A stretch of DNA of 64,000 nt, from positions 1,542,540 to 1,606,539 of the forward strand of contig PJRA01000263.1 of NCBI GenBank assembly GCA_016987375.1, written 5' to 3'. The stretch is from Brachionus koreanus. Taxonomy: Eukaryota > Rotifera > Eurotatoria > Ploima > Brachionidae. The notes beneath the pieces are model-generated. The model was not told the DNA's origin and searched no databases. It saw nothing but the letters and a program-made list of their open reading frames with translations. Below, piece by piece: positions 36,621-49,476 of the stretch (position 1 is the stretch's first letter; each line of letters starts with the position of its first letter). The translations under genes were made by a program, and so were the position numbers.

Positions 36621-39600
36621 TCAAAAATTAGCTGTTTGATTAATTAAATTTTTAATTTGTTTAAGTGCTGCTTCAATTAGCTTAAGGTCATCTTTTTCAG
36701 GTGTTTTTGTGCCAATATCTAATCGAGAAAGTATTCCTTTACCTCTCGAAGCTCCTTGACGCAATCTAAAATAAAACAGAAATATAATTTAACCTTTTAC
36801 ATGTTTTTCATACTTTTCAAGCAGAATTTGAGCGTTGTTAAGCTGAACCCTATTGTATTTATTGTTTGCTTCACCATAATCATTCAAATAAATTGACCAT
36901 TCTTTGCTTATTGCTAAATCAATCATCTAGATAATTTAAATTTAAAAGCTTGGAGCAGAAACAACTTAAAATTTCTTACTTGTCGTACATCAGCAAAGCA
37001 AAAAAGAATAGTCTCATTATCTAAGCCGTCAACTCTAATTGAATGAGCAAATGCTTAAAAAAATATCCTTTTTTCTTCAGTTGATAATCTATTTTAAATA
37101 TTTATTACTTTCACATTGTAAAAGATCTAAATTCAGTTGTTCAATAGCTCCATAGTTAATTGACTTAACTTTTGGACTGATCATTTGACTCATTAATGAC
37201 TGTGCTACATGACGACAAGCTGATACACAAGCAGTTTGAGCCAGTTTACTCTTAAATAAATATTATATTAATTTTTTTTTATTTTTTTTTTCACATTCAG
37301 CCTATGCATGCATCCATTTAACTTCAAATTTGAAAAAAATTGATCTAGAATTACTCTAGATACATATAAAACTTTGTATTTTCAGATTTTTTAAATCTAA
37401 AAAATTTTTAATAAATGTAAAACTTTTCACAAAATAACATCGGCTGGTTATTATTATTATTAGATTTAATCAATTAATAAAATATATTTTGTTTTGTTTT
37501 TTTATTTTATGAGTTTAAAAAATGCCACTGAAAATGGCTATGAAGCTATAGATAATGAGCTTGTCTTTTTCCTGTCATTAAAAGTGTTCATTTGTGTACT
37601 TTATCTTAGAACCATTTTTAAATTTAGTTTTCTTAACAAACCCTAACTCTATCCACAAAATAACATCAAAAAAAACATTAATAATGTCAGTGTGGATAGG
37701 AAAAGATAACTGAACATAAATTGTAGAAAATAAATTGTGTTCAGTTTGCCAATTTTCAAAAGACTACATTATTAGTACTAGATGCAACAAATATCAAATT
37801 TATTAAGCTTATCACCAATAAAAAGCAGATCCAAATAATACCTGAGAATAGACTTACAAAATTGTTTTCTTATAATGGCCTTGGCCTATAGCCAAACCTG
37901 TAGAGAGAGTTAAAACTTTTTTCTTCTTTCTTTCATTTTACACAAAATCACTACCTCCCATTCGTAAAGAATTAAAAAAATTTTACCTGAATATATGTAT
38001 TTTTAATGAGATAACGGTGTTTATATGAAATTAGCAGTGAAGAAAATTATGGATTTTAAAATCATAATTAAAATAAAAATATATTTTATAGGAAAAAAAT
38101 TTCTATAAAATATGGATGAATGAGAATCCGTCAAATAAAAAATATAACTGTTGGAAAAATGGAAAAATTCCAGCTTAAGTTTAAAATTTTTTTTTTAAAA
38201 AAAATTTTTTTTCATATTTTAAAAAATGTCATAAGAGTTGAATTCTAGTTTTTTTTTTCTAATTAGTGTTCATTTTTTACTAACATGTTTTATTTCACTT
38301 AGTAACATGTCATTAATAAAAATGGTCAAATTAAGACTACTGCAAGATCTCAAAAGCTTACTAAAAGATTTAAATAAGTAGCATTTTTGTAAAAATTGAT
38401 GAATTTTTTTTTACCTAAATGAAATATCAGGCAATTTAAATATACATTTGACTATTTCATATATGACACATATTTTAAATATCTGACATTTCTACTAAAA
38501 ATATCATGAAAATCAAATCCGACAAAATAACAAAAATGTCTGATAAATGTTATTTTTCATATTTGGCAAAAAACATTATCTCTAATCAATAAACATTATC
38601 TCATAAAATATATCAAAATGAATCTTTTTTTAATGGAAAAAAATCATGCAGCCTATAATAAATGAGCAAAAACAATGAACTCCATGCTTTATGTTTATTA
38701 GGATATATAGATTACCACATCAGCTGGCCACTATTCAAGTGCGATGAAATCAATGTGCTGGTTAAATTAAAAAAATGAAATAATTTATAAGTCTTACTGG
38801 TAAATGACTGAATGAGTCCAAATTGCTTTTCAAAAAATTAAGTAAAAGCTTCATGTACTCGGATGCTTGACCCTGAGCCTCTGTCATATTCCAATTAAAA
38901 CTTTCTAAATAAAATAAAAATAACTAAATAGAATAAAATAACAAATAAATAATTATTAAATTTAACCTAAATCAATCAACTGGTCAATTTTTCTATTCAA
39001 CAATTCATAAATTTGAGTCTCAGCTTCGCTTCTCAAATCTTTGAACACCGAAATTCCTTGCAATTTTCCGGACTGTTTCGATGAATTAGCTTTGATAACA
39101 GATAGCAAATGTTTCTCTAACAAGTCAATCGATTTTTCCAAATAAATAGTATTTACAACAATTTGTACCAACTAGGACAAATAAATTAAACTAAATCTAA
39201 ATATTAAAGCTTTTCTTACTTGAGTGAGAGATACACGATTAATTAATTGTCTGATATTTTCGCTCAGCCGTTCAGTGATGAGTCTGTTTGTCGGCTTTCG
39301 AATCATGTCGTCAAGCTCTGTTTGACTTGAATTTAGGCCTTCGGAAAACTTGACACAATTATTGACAAATTCTTTTATTTCTAAAAATATCTTGGGCACA
39401 CATCCACTATATGGCAGGCGTCGAAAAAACTCGTCTGAATGTTCTCCTTTAGTTTCCTTTGAATCTAATGGAAAAAATTCCATCAGCAAATTATAGGCCT
39501 CTTGACTGTCTATTTCCATGCAAGTGTAATTGTCTTCTGTCAAAATAAGGTTTATTTTTTCGCTTGATTTGTCCAACAGCATGGAATAGTATTTTTCACG

Positions 39601-42600
39601 AATTTCTCTAAGCAAATCTGACAATTGTATAGTTGGAAATTGAACTTCCTCAATAGTTAAGCAAAATAAAACAACTACGATTTTTAATTTCAACATTAGC
39701 TTGGCATTGGAACACTCTTCCATTATTTTGCGAATTATGGACTTTAGTCTTGGCAAAGCTTTGCTGAACAGTTCGTCCATGTAGCGTTCGTCTACAAGAC
39801 CTTCAGTGCTACTAAGTATCTGGTCTTCAATAACAAAAAACCTTTAAAAAAAATTCATTTTAGATTTAGATTTAAAAAAAAGAATCTTTATTACCCTGTA
39901 ATGTTGTGTAGGTATAGTTTATAGGCGTCCAATAAATCTCCCTTTGAAAATTTAAAGATTTAACTTCATTTTTTAGTAATAATTTTGGAATAGAAATAAA
40001 TCTCTAAAAAATTACTTCACAAGAATGGATTTCATTTAAGAGAAATATTAATGAAAACTGTTAAAAAAAAATCTACAAAGATCTTTAGCGTGTTAGCCAA
40101 TTTAGGGTATGATATGAGTGAATTGAAAAGCTATGTTTAACTACATTGAAAACAAGATGAACGGCAATTTTTTTCAAATGTTATAAACTATATTTTTAAT
40201 ATTCCTAAAATACTGACCACCGTTTTTTATACAAATAAATTATGTTTTTATTTTATTATATTTGAAATTTTCAGAACTTTTTGAAGATAAGATTAATTTT
40301 TTCTAAAATTTTTATTTTTTTCAAAATTTTTTTTTTTTATTTTAAAAAAATCTTAAAATTTAAAACATAAAATATAAATTTTAAAATCTAACCTTTTGCG
40401 GACCCTCCAATTTTATTCGATTGAGTTCCAATTTAAATACAGTTCTTGGAATATTTAGATTAAAATAAAAGAACATAGTTAGGAAAGGATTTATAAATTC
40501 TATTACTACATTCAATTGTCGACTAAGAATTTGATTCAATTATTCAAAATTTTTTGAATTTCATGATAGTCTTGATAATTTTTTTAAAATTTTTTTTCTA
40601 AATAAAAAGCAATAATTTACTTTAATAAAACCCCAGAAGTTGTTGAAATTCTCTACTAGAATAATGGTGTTTTGCTTGGGGTATATGGTTTAAAATTGAG
40701 GTTCAGGGAGACATGCACACTATTTTGTTAAGTAAAATTATTCAGATATTTTATTATTATCAATGGCTGCGCCCAGGATCTCGTCTCACTCCTAATTTGG
40801 TAAAGAAAATATTTTGATTTGTATAAAATGTGGTGATAAGTGTTTTAGCAGGACTCAATTCATATCAATTACGATTTATAATTTTGTTTTGGGTTATTGT
40901 TTTAATTAAGTAAATTTTTGAACATGAAAATTTTTTTCAAAAAATAATTTCTTTGATTTAAATTTGGTAAATTTGAAGTTGATAGATCTTAATTTTAAAG
41001 TAGCAAAAGAAATTATTTCGTAAAAATATGACTCTTTGGGAATGTTTTAATAAAAACAATGAAATATCTTTTCATATTATTTCTGATGTCATAAATTTTT
41101 AAGACGAAAAATTCAATTTTTTAACAAACCTAGTAATTTACTTAAATTTATCGTATCTTTCAATATTGAAGTCAAATTTTATTCTAAAAAAATTTGTTTT
41201 TATTTTACAAAAATTTTAGAAAAATTGTTGCAAAAAAAATTATTTCTACATTCTTTTTAACACTCAACGGCCGAAAGGTTCTTTTGAAACTCTTTCGTTA
41301 CTTTCTTCCTTTCTTTATTCAATAAATTAAATCATTTTTATAATTTTTTTTCAATCATATCAAAAATCAAAAATAATTTTATTTTCATTGAAAAAAAGTA
41401 AAAAAACGAGTCTAATAAAATAGATCGAAAAATCTCTTCGGTCTTTGAGTGTTAAATTTAAGTTTCAATTATTTTCTGTTTTTTTTTTTTTGGAAATTAC
41501 GAATTTTTTAAGTTTATTTTAATTTTTAAATCATAAATTAAAAAGCTAGATTTTAGTTTTTTAAAATATGGTTTGAATAAAACCGAGTATTGAAAGATAA
41601 ACTATAAATAAGTTAACTACCAAAACAGGATTAAAAAATTTGAGATACTGCATGCACTAAAAATCTATTTCATCTTTATCTTTAAAATTTCGAACCTAAT
41701 CAAATTAAAAGTTATACATTCTTAGATATAATTATTGTAATATGAAATTTTATACATTTAATTTTTCTAAAAAATTTAAAATTACCTCTGTTTTGCTTTC
41801 ATTCATTTCCTAGTTTAAGAAAAAAATTTAAAATTTCAACAGTGAATTTAATATGATAGATTTACCATATTTGAATTGGAATTCATTGCTAATTGAAGTT
41901 GCTTCTTACGTTGATTTCTGTAATAATCAGAAAAGTTAGCTTTGTGTCCCTTTAAAAAAATTATTAGCAAATATATTCAATTAACAATTTTTTTTAAATT
42001 AAAATATTTTTCAAATGAATTATAAAATTTTTTCAAAAAAAAAATTATTAAATTTTACCAAAACTTGATTCATGTGCAAATTTTTGTACAATGGGGAAAA
42101 GTCAACTACATCGAATGGTAATTTTTTCTTAAATAAAAAAAAATTAAAAATTTTTAAAAAATATTTTTTTATTTTTTACTAAATCTGAGTCATTTTCAAT
42201 TTTTTCCAATTCGCTTTCCATTAGATAATATTTTTTATCAATTTTCAATTTATGTGCCATCTTTAAAAAATAAATAAGAAAAATTTATTGATAAATTTTT
42301 TTTAAACCTACTTGCTGATTGGCAATTTTACCACATATAACTGCCTCGACTCTCAGAGTTTCCAAAAAATCTTTCAAATCACTGAATGTCTCGTTTATAA
42401 TGTCATGTTTAATTAGAGGCAAAGAGTGATGAATAGACTGGGCAAACCTGTAATTTTTAACCATTGGCAAGTAATTGTTTTCCAGCTCCTCTAAAAGCTT
42501 AAGCGCTTGATAGTAATTTTTTTTTTCTTTCATTTGGTTTTTTAGCTGTCGATAAATATTAAAAACTGGCATGTATCTGTTGAGTGTTTCGACTGATAAG

Positions 42601-42995
42601 AGAATATTGTTTTGCTTGCGATTTTCTAAAACTAGCTGATCAACTTTGGTTATCAGACTTTTTCCCAACGCCTGAATCTTTTCATTGTTCTCCACTAGTT
42701 GATTTTTCAGTATTGACGTATCTTCGCGCACACTCAATAGGTCGTTAAAAGTCTTGACAAAGTCTTGATAGTTTTTGCTGCATAGTTTTTCAATTTCCAC
42801 ATCGTACTGCTTTACTCGGTCATCCAATCTCTTCATAAACTCCTCTCGCTGGTTATTTTCGTATACATTTTTGAGCACTGAGCTCAATTGACCTTCTGAT
42901 ATTTCTAATTCTTTGATATATGTTTGCACATTGTGGTACAATGCTGGACCTGATGTTTTTGTCGTGTTATTAGCTGCTGGAGGCTGAGGGCTCAT
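36621..42995 (-). CDS. EXOC6: Exocyst complex component 6 (Sec15)
   Basis: Thirteen exons: 42312-42995, 42180-42260, 42059-42127, 41866-41949, 41786-41809, 39895-39941, 39220-39841, 38967-39171, 38798-38904, 37109-37250, 36980-37053, 36814-36926, 36621-36765. They join in frame to 798 residues (human about 804). Sec15 is the exocyst subunit that binds Rab11/Sec4-type GTPases on vesicles before fusion. Landmarks: an N-terminal helical bundle with YQDFVKTFNDLL; DFSPLYKNLH; DYYRNQRKKQ; GFFVIEDQIL; TELDDMIRKPTNRLL-like DDMIRKPTNRLITERL; LVQIVVNTIYLEKS; KLAQTACVSACRH; and the C-terminal WSIYLNDYGEANNKY. Six exons are shorter than 90 bases and detectable only by homology. Introns 5 (1.8 kb) and 9 (1.5 kb) are long. 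The ATG at 42995 is the first in frame. Confidence 0.95.
41263..41458. mobile_element. Short MITE-like element in Sec15 intron 5
   Basis: AACACTCAACGGCCGAAAGG at the left and CTCTTCGGTCTTTGAGTGTT at the right are inverse over about 20 bases with four mismatches. The interior is AT-rich and non-coding. The terminal sequence resembles the end of the longer element near 13805. Confidence 0.6.
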
Positions 42996-43914
42996 TTTGA
43001 ATAAAATTTTGATCAAATAATTAAATTTATATTTGGGCTTTGCAATGAAATCTTAGTTTTCCAAATATCTAATTAACATATGCTAAATATATTTTATTTT
43101 CGAAAAATAGTTAAAAAATAGATATGTATGCAGAATAAGACAAGAAAAGTTTGGCTTAACTTTTTTAACAGGTTATTATTATTTTAAATTTTAATCAGCA
43201 AAAAACATAAAGTAGATAGAATGAAAAATAAATTCGTTTTTAAAAATTCACAAATTTAGTAAAGTAAAGCTTTGAAATATTTGTGAAAAAAGAAATAAGT
43301 TTTCTAAATAAGTAGAACTTATAAAAATATATGTATTTTTTAAAAATTAAATTTCTAAATACAATGCTGCTATAATCTGACTTTTAGTGGTAATTTTACA
43401 CATAAATGAGCATTTTTCCCCAAAAAAGTAAAAAAAGTTAATTTTTACAGAAATTAATGATTTTATTATTTACTATTAAATTATTTTATTATTGCTTGGA
43501 AGTTATTCATTATTTTCATATTTTTGTTTTGATTTTTTGACAATTTTTCTTCTCAAAATTAAATTGCATAATAAAAACGATTTCACTTTTGTCGAAAATT
43601 ATTATTGCTTATTAGTTTTTCTAATTTTTAATTATTTTATTTATTTAAATATATATAATTATTTAGATATATTTTTTTTAGAAAATAAAGATGTAATAAT
43701 AAAATTAAATATAAAATAAAAGGAAAAACAAATTAAAATAAATAAAATATAAAAAAAATTTATTTTATAACGATTATTTAATATTGTACATAAATTGAAA
43801 AAATTTGAATAGTAATGTGTGAGTCATATTATTTTGCAAAATTTTTAAATCTATATTGAAATATGAACAGATATCCGGACAGAGCTGATTTTTCTTCTTC
43901 TATATTTTTTAAAG

Positions 43915-43978
43915 TAAGGTTCTGGATCCTTGTGTGTTTGACCAGGTGTGTTTCGGGCTGGGATGCAGAACCTTCCCA
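43915..43978. repeat. Short inverted repeat next to a larger one
   Basis: AAGGTTCTGGATCC and GGATGCAGAACCTT are inverse with one mismatch, separated by about 35 bases of comparatively GC-rich sequence. It ends about 20 bases before the inverted repeat starting at 43999. Confidence 0.55.
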
Positions 43979-43998
43979 GAAAAAAAATCCAAATAAAA

Positions 43999-44330
43999 AC
44001 CTTAAGCAGGACTTGTCAAGTTCTTAATCTAGGACGGTATAGGATCCTGAAAGATTTCAAAAGATTTAAGATTCTTATGCTTTTCTTAAATTTTATTTAC
44101 ACAAGTTTTTTCTTACTTATAAGATTTTTTAGGATCTATAACGAATCAGTTAATTAAAGCTCACAAGAAAGTCAATCAAGAACTGGTTTGAATCTTAAAA
44201 GATCTGATTAGTAAAAAAGAATTTGTCTTAAGAAAATTTAAGAAAAGCATAAGAATCTTAAATCTTTTGAAATCTTTCAGGGTCTATACCGTCCTGGATT
44301 AAGAACTTGACAAGTCCTGCTTAAGATATT
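43999..44330. repeat. Fold-back inverted repeat
   Basis: Left arm 43999-44093 (CCTTAAGCAGGACTTGTCAA ...) and right arm about 44233-44328 are inverse over about 95 bases with only a few differences. Both include AAGATTCTTATGC or its complement and the TATA-CCGTCC/GGACGGTATA block. The loop is about 140 bases. No coding content. Confidence 0.85.
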
Positions 44331-45099
44331 TATTAAGATTTGTTTTATTTATTAGGACCTTTTAAAGACTTTATTCTAAGACTCGATAAATTTTTCAAAC
44401 TCTTTTATTACCTAAAAGAAAAAATATTTTTAAGAATAAATTCAAAAATAGACAAAAAATTTACTTTACTCTACTTTACTTTATACAATAGAATCAAGTC
44501 TTTTTACATAATTGTAGTAAAAATGAAATCAAATTTTTTCAATTAAAAAAGACGAGATTTTAACAAAAATTCAAAATGCCGTTTTTCAAGTCCTTAAATT
44601 AGACTGACTAAAATCAATACCACAAATTTTTTTCAAATATTAATTAAATCATGCATTCAAAGTTCATCATTTTCTGCTTTACTTTGTTTAACGCAAAATT
44701 TTCAATTCATTTACAAATATGTATTTTGCTGATGAGAATAAAATTGGGATAACCGGAATGTTTTTGGGTCTTTAAGTTTAAGATCCTTGATTTTTACATC
44801 AAGAAAAGAAAAAATTAAATCAAAAATTTGATTAATTTAAGCTTTATTAGACGGAAAATAAACACTTGTCCGTATTATTTACAACAAAAAAAAAAACAAA
44901 TAAATATTTTAAAAATTAATTTTTTTACAATTTAAGCCTTAGAAAGGTCTTAACAAAAATCCATATAACCTATGAACACTTTACTAAAAAAATTATAAGA
45001 CAGATCCTAGTCTTGTCTAAATTTCAAATTATGCCAATTTTAATGAAAAAAAAATTTAAAAAAAAGTTTTGGTAAATAACTGTTTCATGCAAATTAAAT

Positions 45100-45216
45100 A
45101 AACGTAAAATTTGATTTGACTCGGCAAAATTTTTAAAATTAAAAAAAAAAATTTGTCAGAAATTCAATTTTTTTTTTAATTTTTGCCGAGTCAAATCAAC
45201 TTTAAACATAAAACTC
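45100..45216. repeat. Compact hairpin downstream of UBTD gene
   Basis: ATTTGATTTGACTCGGCAAA at the left and TTTGCCGAGTCAAATCAA at the right are inverse, with a poly(A)/poly(T)-rich loop. It lies about 90 bases beyond the stop of the minus-strand UBTD gene and may be in its 3' untranslated region. Confidence 0.7.
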
Positions 45217-45306
45217 ATAATTTTAAACTAGTATGATAGATTAAAAACATTTTTTAACATAAAAAACTTCAAATAACTTGGATAAAATTTGGTTTGAATT
45301 TTTTTC

Positions 45307-46215
45307 CTAACTAGTCTGAATTTCGCACTGATTCGGCTCTCTTACTATAACTTGAATAACAACATTTTTTTTAATCTTATAATTTTTGAGCTTATCTTTA
45401 TCACGCATTAATCTGCCACCAAAATAAAATCTTTGATTTTTGACTTCAATCAAGTTGGATTGATGCAATTTCTGCTTTAAACTAAGAACAGTTTGATTCA
45501 AATTGACCATAAATTTAAGATCACTATTTGTATCTTGTACTAGAGATGAAACTCTCAGCTTTATTTGAATCATTTCATTAGCACTGTTAGCATCATTTTT
45601 TTTCTCATCTGCATCTGAATGCTTTTTTTTAATTTTTTTCTTCAAATTGGGAGAAGAGTTTTCCGAGCTAGGCTCATTTTTATCTGTCAGATTAATCGGT
45701 TTGGCCAAAACATAGGCGGGAATTTGATACCGATTGCCAAGTTCATCATAGCAATCACTCAGAATACCATTTGGAACAATAATACTGGCTGAATCGATGA
45801 TAGCTTGAGCTAATTGGAAATTTTTGCTCTCAAGAGCCTCAACAGCTGCTTTGAGAGCGGCCCAGATCTCTTGCTTGCCCTCAAACATCGGCGCCGTGTC
45901 CCAAAACTCGTCTCGCTTGGCTTTAAGCTGCGTTTCGTTCATTCTTTTCTCGAATTTTAAATACTTTGCATAATCTTTTTTCAAGCGTTTGTTTTTTCCT
46001 GTGGGAACCAACTGACCGGAGTGCTGTGAGTTGGATATGTTAGATTGAAATGAATTGGATGTCAGATTGCTAAATGAAGAGACGCGATTCGGATCTGTGC
46101 GAGAACGACGCGATAATTCTCTCTGGTTGCTGGGCTGTTCGCATTGGTCATTGTTGAAGTTTCGCCTGCGTCTGCCTAATATATAACATTGTGCCGAGCT
46201 GCCAACGCAACCCAT
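45307..46215 (-). CDS. UBTD: Ubiquitin domain-containing protein (UBTD1/2 type)
   Basis: Single-exon gene for 302 residues. UBTD proteins bind E2 ubiquitin-conjugating enzymes (UBE2D type) and modulate ubiquitination. The N-terminus MGCVGSS has Gly2 and Cys3, suitable for myristoylation and palmitoylation. Residues about 99-176 form the UBTD helical domain: KRDEFWDTAPMFEGKQEIW, then LAQAIIDSA and CYDELGNRYQIPAYVL. A lysine-rich low-complexity linker (180-210) precedes a C-terminal ubiquitin-like fold at about 215-293 (IQIKLRVSSL ... RFYFGGRLMRDKDKL ... VVIQVIV) that does not end in a conjugatable GG. The basic N-terminal insert (17-80) is longer than in vertebrates. Confidence 0.93.
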   Translation of the reverse strand: MGCVGSSAQCYILGRRRRNFNNDQCEQPSNQRELSRRSRTDPNRVSSFSNLTSNSFQSNISNSQHSGQLVPTGKNKRLKKDYAKYLKFEKRMNETQLKAKRDEFWDTAPMFEGKQEIWAALKAAVEALESKNFQLAQAIIDSASIIVPNGILSDCYDELGNRYQIPAYVLAKPINLTDKNEPSSENSSPNLKKKIKKKHSDADEKKNDANSANEMIQIKLRVSSLVQDTNSDLKFMVNLNQTVLSLKQKLHQSNLIEVKNQRFYFGGRLMRDKDKLKNYKIKKNVVIQVIVREPNQCEIQTS

Positions 46216-47818
46216 TTTTCAATAATTCTAAAATTTTCAGATTAAATGTAAAAAAAATGAAATATTTTACAGCTCTTTCCTTTTCTGCGAAATTCCATCA
46301 TAGTTTCTCCTTTACTATTTAATTTTATTTTATTTAGAATACGAAATTAGAAAATTATTAGTTTATTATTATCATTGTATGGTAGTTCAATTTAGATGAA
46401 ATTTTAAAAATGAATTTTTTATGAAAATTTTTTTAGTAGTGAATAATTTATTTCATGTGTAGAAAAATGTAAATAAAAAAAATAACTAATTCTTAGTCTG
46501 ACTAGGATTAAACGTGTCATAAATTAAAAAAATTAAGCTAGCATATTTTAAATAAAAAATTTATATTTTAATCATCTTTAGAAAAAAAATGTTTTTAATG
46601 TAAAATTGAACAAGCCCTTTAAATAATAAAGTTTATTTAAGACGAGCAAAAAAGCAACGGTCTTATAGATTTCTTCCTCTTTAGTTTTTATTAAAAAAAA
46701 AAGCGTTTAAAATATTTGAATTTAAGCTTAAAAAATTGAACAATTACAGACTTAAAATAATTAAGTCTGTAATTGATTATTTCATTAAATAGACTAGAAG
46801 AATAATTTTTTGAGAGTTAATTATTTTTTAAAATAACATCTATTTCTTTTGGGAAAAGATACTGTTTTTTTATAATACTGATACTATTTTGGAGGTATTT
46901 TTATGCTAGAAATTAATTAATATTAAAAAGAATTTATTTAAAAAAATTATTTTGCTTTTTTTTAACAAACAGATCAATAAACTCTATCAGTTTAACTTTA
47001 TATGCTTATTGAGGCTCAATTAATTAATTAATTAATTAAAGCAAGTTTTTTCTGAAGAAAAAATTCCAAGCCACTTTTCTGTAATACAGCTTGAGCTTCC
47101 TTTCAATGCTAAGAATCATTAAAATATCATAGTGTTCATGTAACTTGATTCAATATATTAAAACTATGTCACATTTTTAATTAAGATATGATAGAAATTA
47201 TTATAAATGAAAATTATCAGCATCATTTTAAATAATTAATTTCAAATAGATCTTAATAAAATATTTTCTTAAATCAAAATTAAAAAAAGTTAAATCAATT
47301 TTGGCTGGTGTTGGGAGCCGTACAAGCGGTCACTGATGCGATCATTTGGCAAGGCAGAGGTTAAAAATTTTGGCCCCTGCTATTTTAAGTCGAGAAATTT
47401 TGTTAATAAAATTTAAATTAACTTATAAATTTTTATTTAAATTCAGTCCAATTTTTGTAAGGGTATGCAATAAACTGACTGTTAATTAAACTTGAATTTT
47501 CAATTAGAGTCTGATAATTAAAAAAATTCAATTCATATCTAATTCCATTTTTTTAAATCAAAAGCAAAATTTTAGCAAAATTAGCTAAACATCATACATT
47601 ATGTTTACATTATGATGAAAAATTAGTAAAAACGAAACAAATAATAAACCTTTAAAGACAGGCGTTTTCAAATTTTTGATCAAAAATTTAGTTTCTTTGC
47701 TTTCACACTTTTATGTCTAACAATTTTTTAATTAATTTATGTTGGATGTAAAAAGTCACTAAAAAGTGCCACAAATATAATAGACAAAAAAAAATTAAAA
47801 AAATATTTATTTTTTTTT

Positions 47819-47888
47819 AATAAATAATTGTGGGGGAATGCTCCTGGGTTTGTCCGAATAGCCTTCGCTTTCGTTTAAACCCTCAAAT
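47819..47888 (+). repeat. TTCGTTTAAACCC dispersed repeat, copy a
   Basis: It reads CTGGGTTTGTCCGAATAGCC then TTCGCTTTCGTTTAAACCC and is preceded by a T-rich stretch ending AATAAATAATT. The same terminus appears at 59008-59088 (reverse), 62805-62872 and 63503-63575 (reverse), and diverged at 13319-13372. Confidence 0.75.
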
Positions 47889-48425
47889 TTAAAAATTTTG
47901 AATTTTTACAAAAGAAAAAAGGAGTAAAAAAGAGTAATAGATACAATTTACTTAAATGTATTAAAAGAATACAGAAAAATTTAAAGCTTATTGTAATACA
48001 AAGTTATAAATTATAGAAATATTATAGAGGTTTTTTTTTAAATTAAGATAATAAAAAGGACTAGAGATTTAAAAGAATTGAATATTTCCTATTGTTTAAT
48101 TTCTTGAAATAGCTCCATTGGTGTTTTGTAGCGATTCATATTTGGGTTGAAAACATTTTGCTCGTATTTGTGGATTTCTCTTGCTATCAATTCTTGTTTT
48201 GACTTAGCTTCTTGGAATTTGACTTATACAACTGGACGTTTAAGAATAAGGGATTTTCCCACTTAAAATTTTTAATTCTTCTGACTAAGTTAGTTTTAGG
48301 AATAAGGAATATCGAATATTTTTCAATTTTATTTTTATTTTTAAATCTGAAAAAGCATTAGCTCGATAAGAAAACAAATAAATAACTATGAAATTAGTGT
48401 TAATTTTTGTTTCAATTAAAAACTA

Positions 48426-49476
48426 TTTTTACTTTAAGTTCGCGCGATACAAAACTTCCACACTATCTTCAGATATGAATTTCGACTTCATTTCTAGATT
48501 CTACGTATATGAAAGCCCAAGATAAACGAAAATTTTAAGGGGTTTTAAGTGTCCATTTTTTTAAAAAAATTTTTTTTTTTTGAAATAAAAAAAAAATATA
48601 TCAAATTAATAAAAGCATTGAATTAGTTATTTTTAAATGTTGTTGATAAGTTGCCTTTGTTTTAGCTTTTTCAGGCAAAACAAAGGCATATGCCTTTAAG
48701 ACTTCACTATAAGATGGTTCCTTATAATAACCATCAACTGACATAAAAAATCTTCGTACTAATTTTTTTAAATTTCTCCATAATTTAAGTTTTTAGACCC
48801 TAATAAACTGAAACATGCCAACAAACAAGGTAAAACAAAGGCAAATTTTCAACAACATTTAAAAATAACTAATTCATTGCTATAATTAATGGAATATATT
48901 TTTTTGGCAAAGTAAAATTTTTGATCAAATTCCATTTTTCAAAAATGATCAAAACATTTTAAATGCGCAATTATTTAAAATCATCATCATCATCACAGAT
49001 TTTTGATATTTGGTAACATTTCAAAGCTTTTTTTAGACTTTTGAAATAGGATTGTAATTTCTAAAAATGTATTGAAATTTAATTGCGCTTTTAGAATGTT
49101 TTGATTATTTTTTAAAAATTGAATTTGATCAAGATTTTACTTTGCCATTTTTTTGAGTAATATTTCAAAAAAAAACTTTTTTTAAAAATTTTTTTTCAAG
49201 ATAACCAGCTCAGAATATAGTGCATTTATTTCTCTGTCGGAAAATGTGTGGATCGAGTAGATTCGTTTGATAAAATTCTGAGATAAAAAAGCTTAAATAA
49301 GATATACTTTATATAAGGCTGTAAAGTTTCCCTAGCCAAAAAAAATTAATTTTTTATCCCCCCTTAATTTATGGCTAACCCTAGGTTTTCATATACGTTG
49401 AATCTAAAAATGAAGTCGAAATTCATATCTGAGATAGTGTGTAAGTTTTGTATCGCGCGAACTTTATATTTATATA
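48426..49476. mobile_element. Terminal-inverted-repeat element with two nested hairpins
   Basis: The outer arms, 48426-48512 and about 49385-49476, are inverse over roughly 88 bases with about five differences and share AAGTTCGCGCGATACAAAAC. Inside are two further independent inverted repeats: 48612-48668 with 48833-48890, and 48903-48975 with 49078-49150. The second belongs to the TTTGGCAAAGTAAAA family. No transposase is present. It is best read as a non-autonomous element into which other fold-back elements inserted. Confidence 0.8.
48903..49150. repeat. TTTGGCAAAGTAAAA fold-back repeat, intact copy
   Basis: The left end TTTGGCAAAGTAAAATTTTT and the right end TTTTACTTTGCCATTTTTTT are inverse; the arms extend about 70 bases and include GATCAAATT and AATGCGCAATT. 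The centre has a short (ATC)n tract. This is the most complete of three copies in the window (others near 2685 and 34315). Confidence 0.75.

Larger units (their letters stand above)
42996..45306. other. Intergenic with two fold-back repeats
   Basis: No gene. Frames at 43492, 43948 and 44340 are AT-rich or run through repeat arms. The interval holds a short hairpin (43915-43978), a larger inverted repeat (43999-44330) and a compact hairpin (45100-45216). Confidence 0.5.

Noticed and set aside
40391..40445. Possible extra exon in Sec15 intron 5 (LNRIKLEGPQK-like)
   Set aside because: The frame does not fit neighbouring exon phases, and the family sequence joins exon 5 directly to the exon at 39895.
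43492..44546. Three small plus-strand frames between Sec15 and UBTD
   Set aside because: Low-complexity AT-rich frames, two of them running through the arms or loop of an inverted repeat.
47018..47040. (ATTA)n tract
   Set aside because: Ordinary microsatellite.
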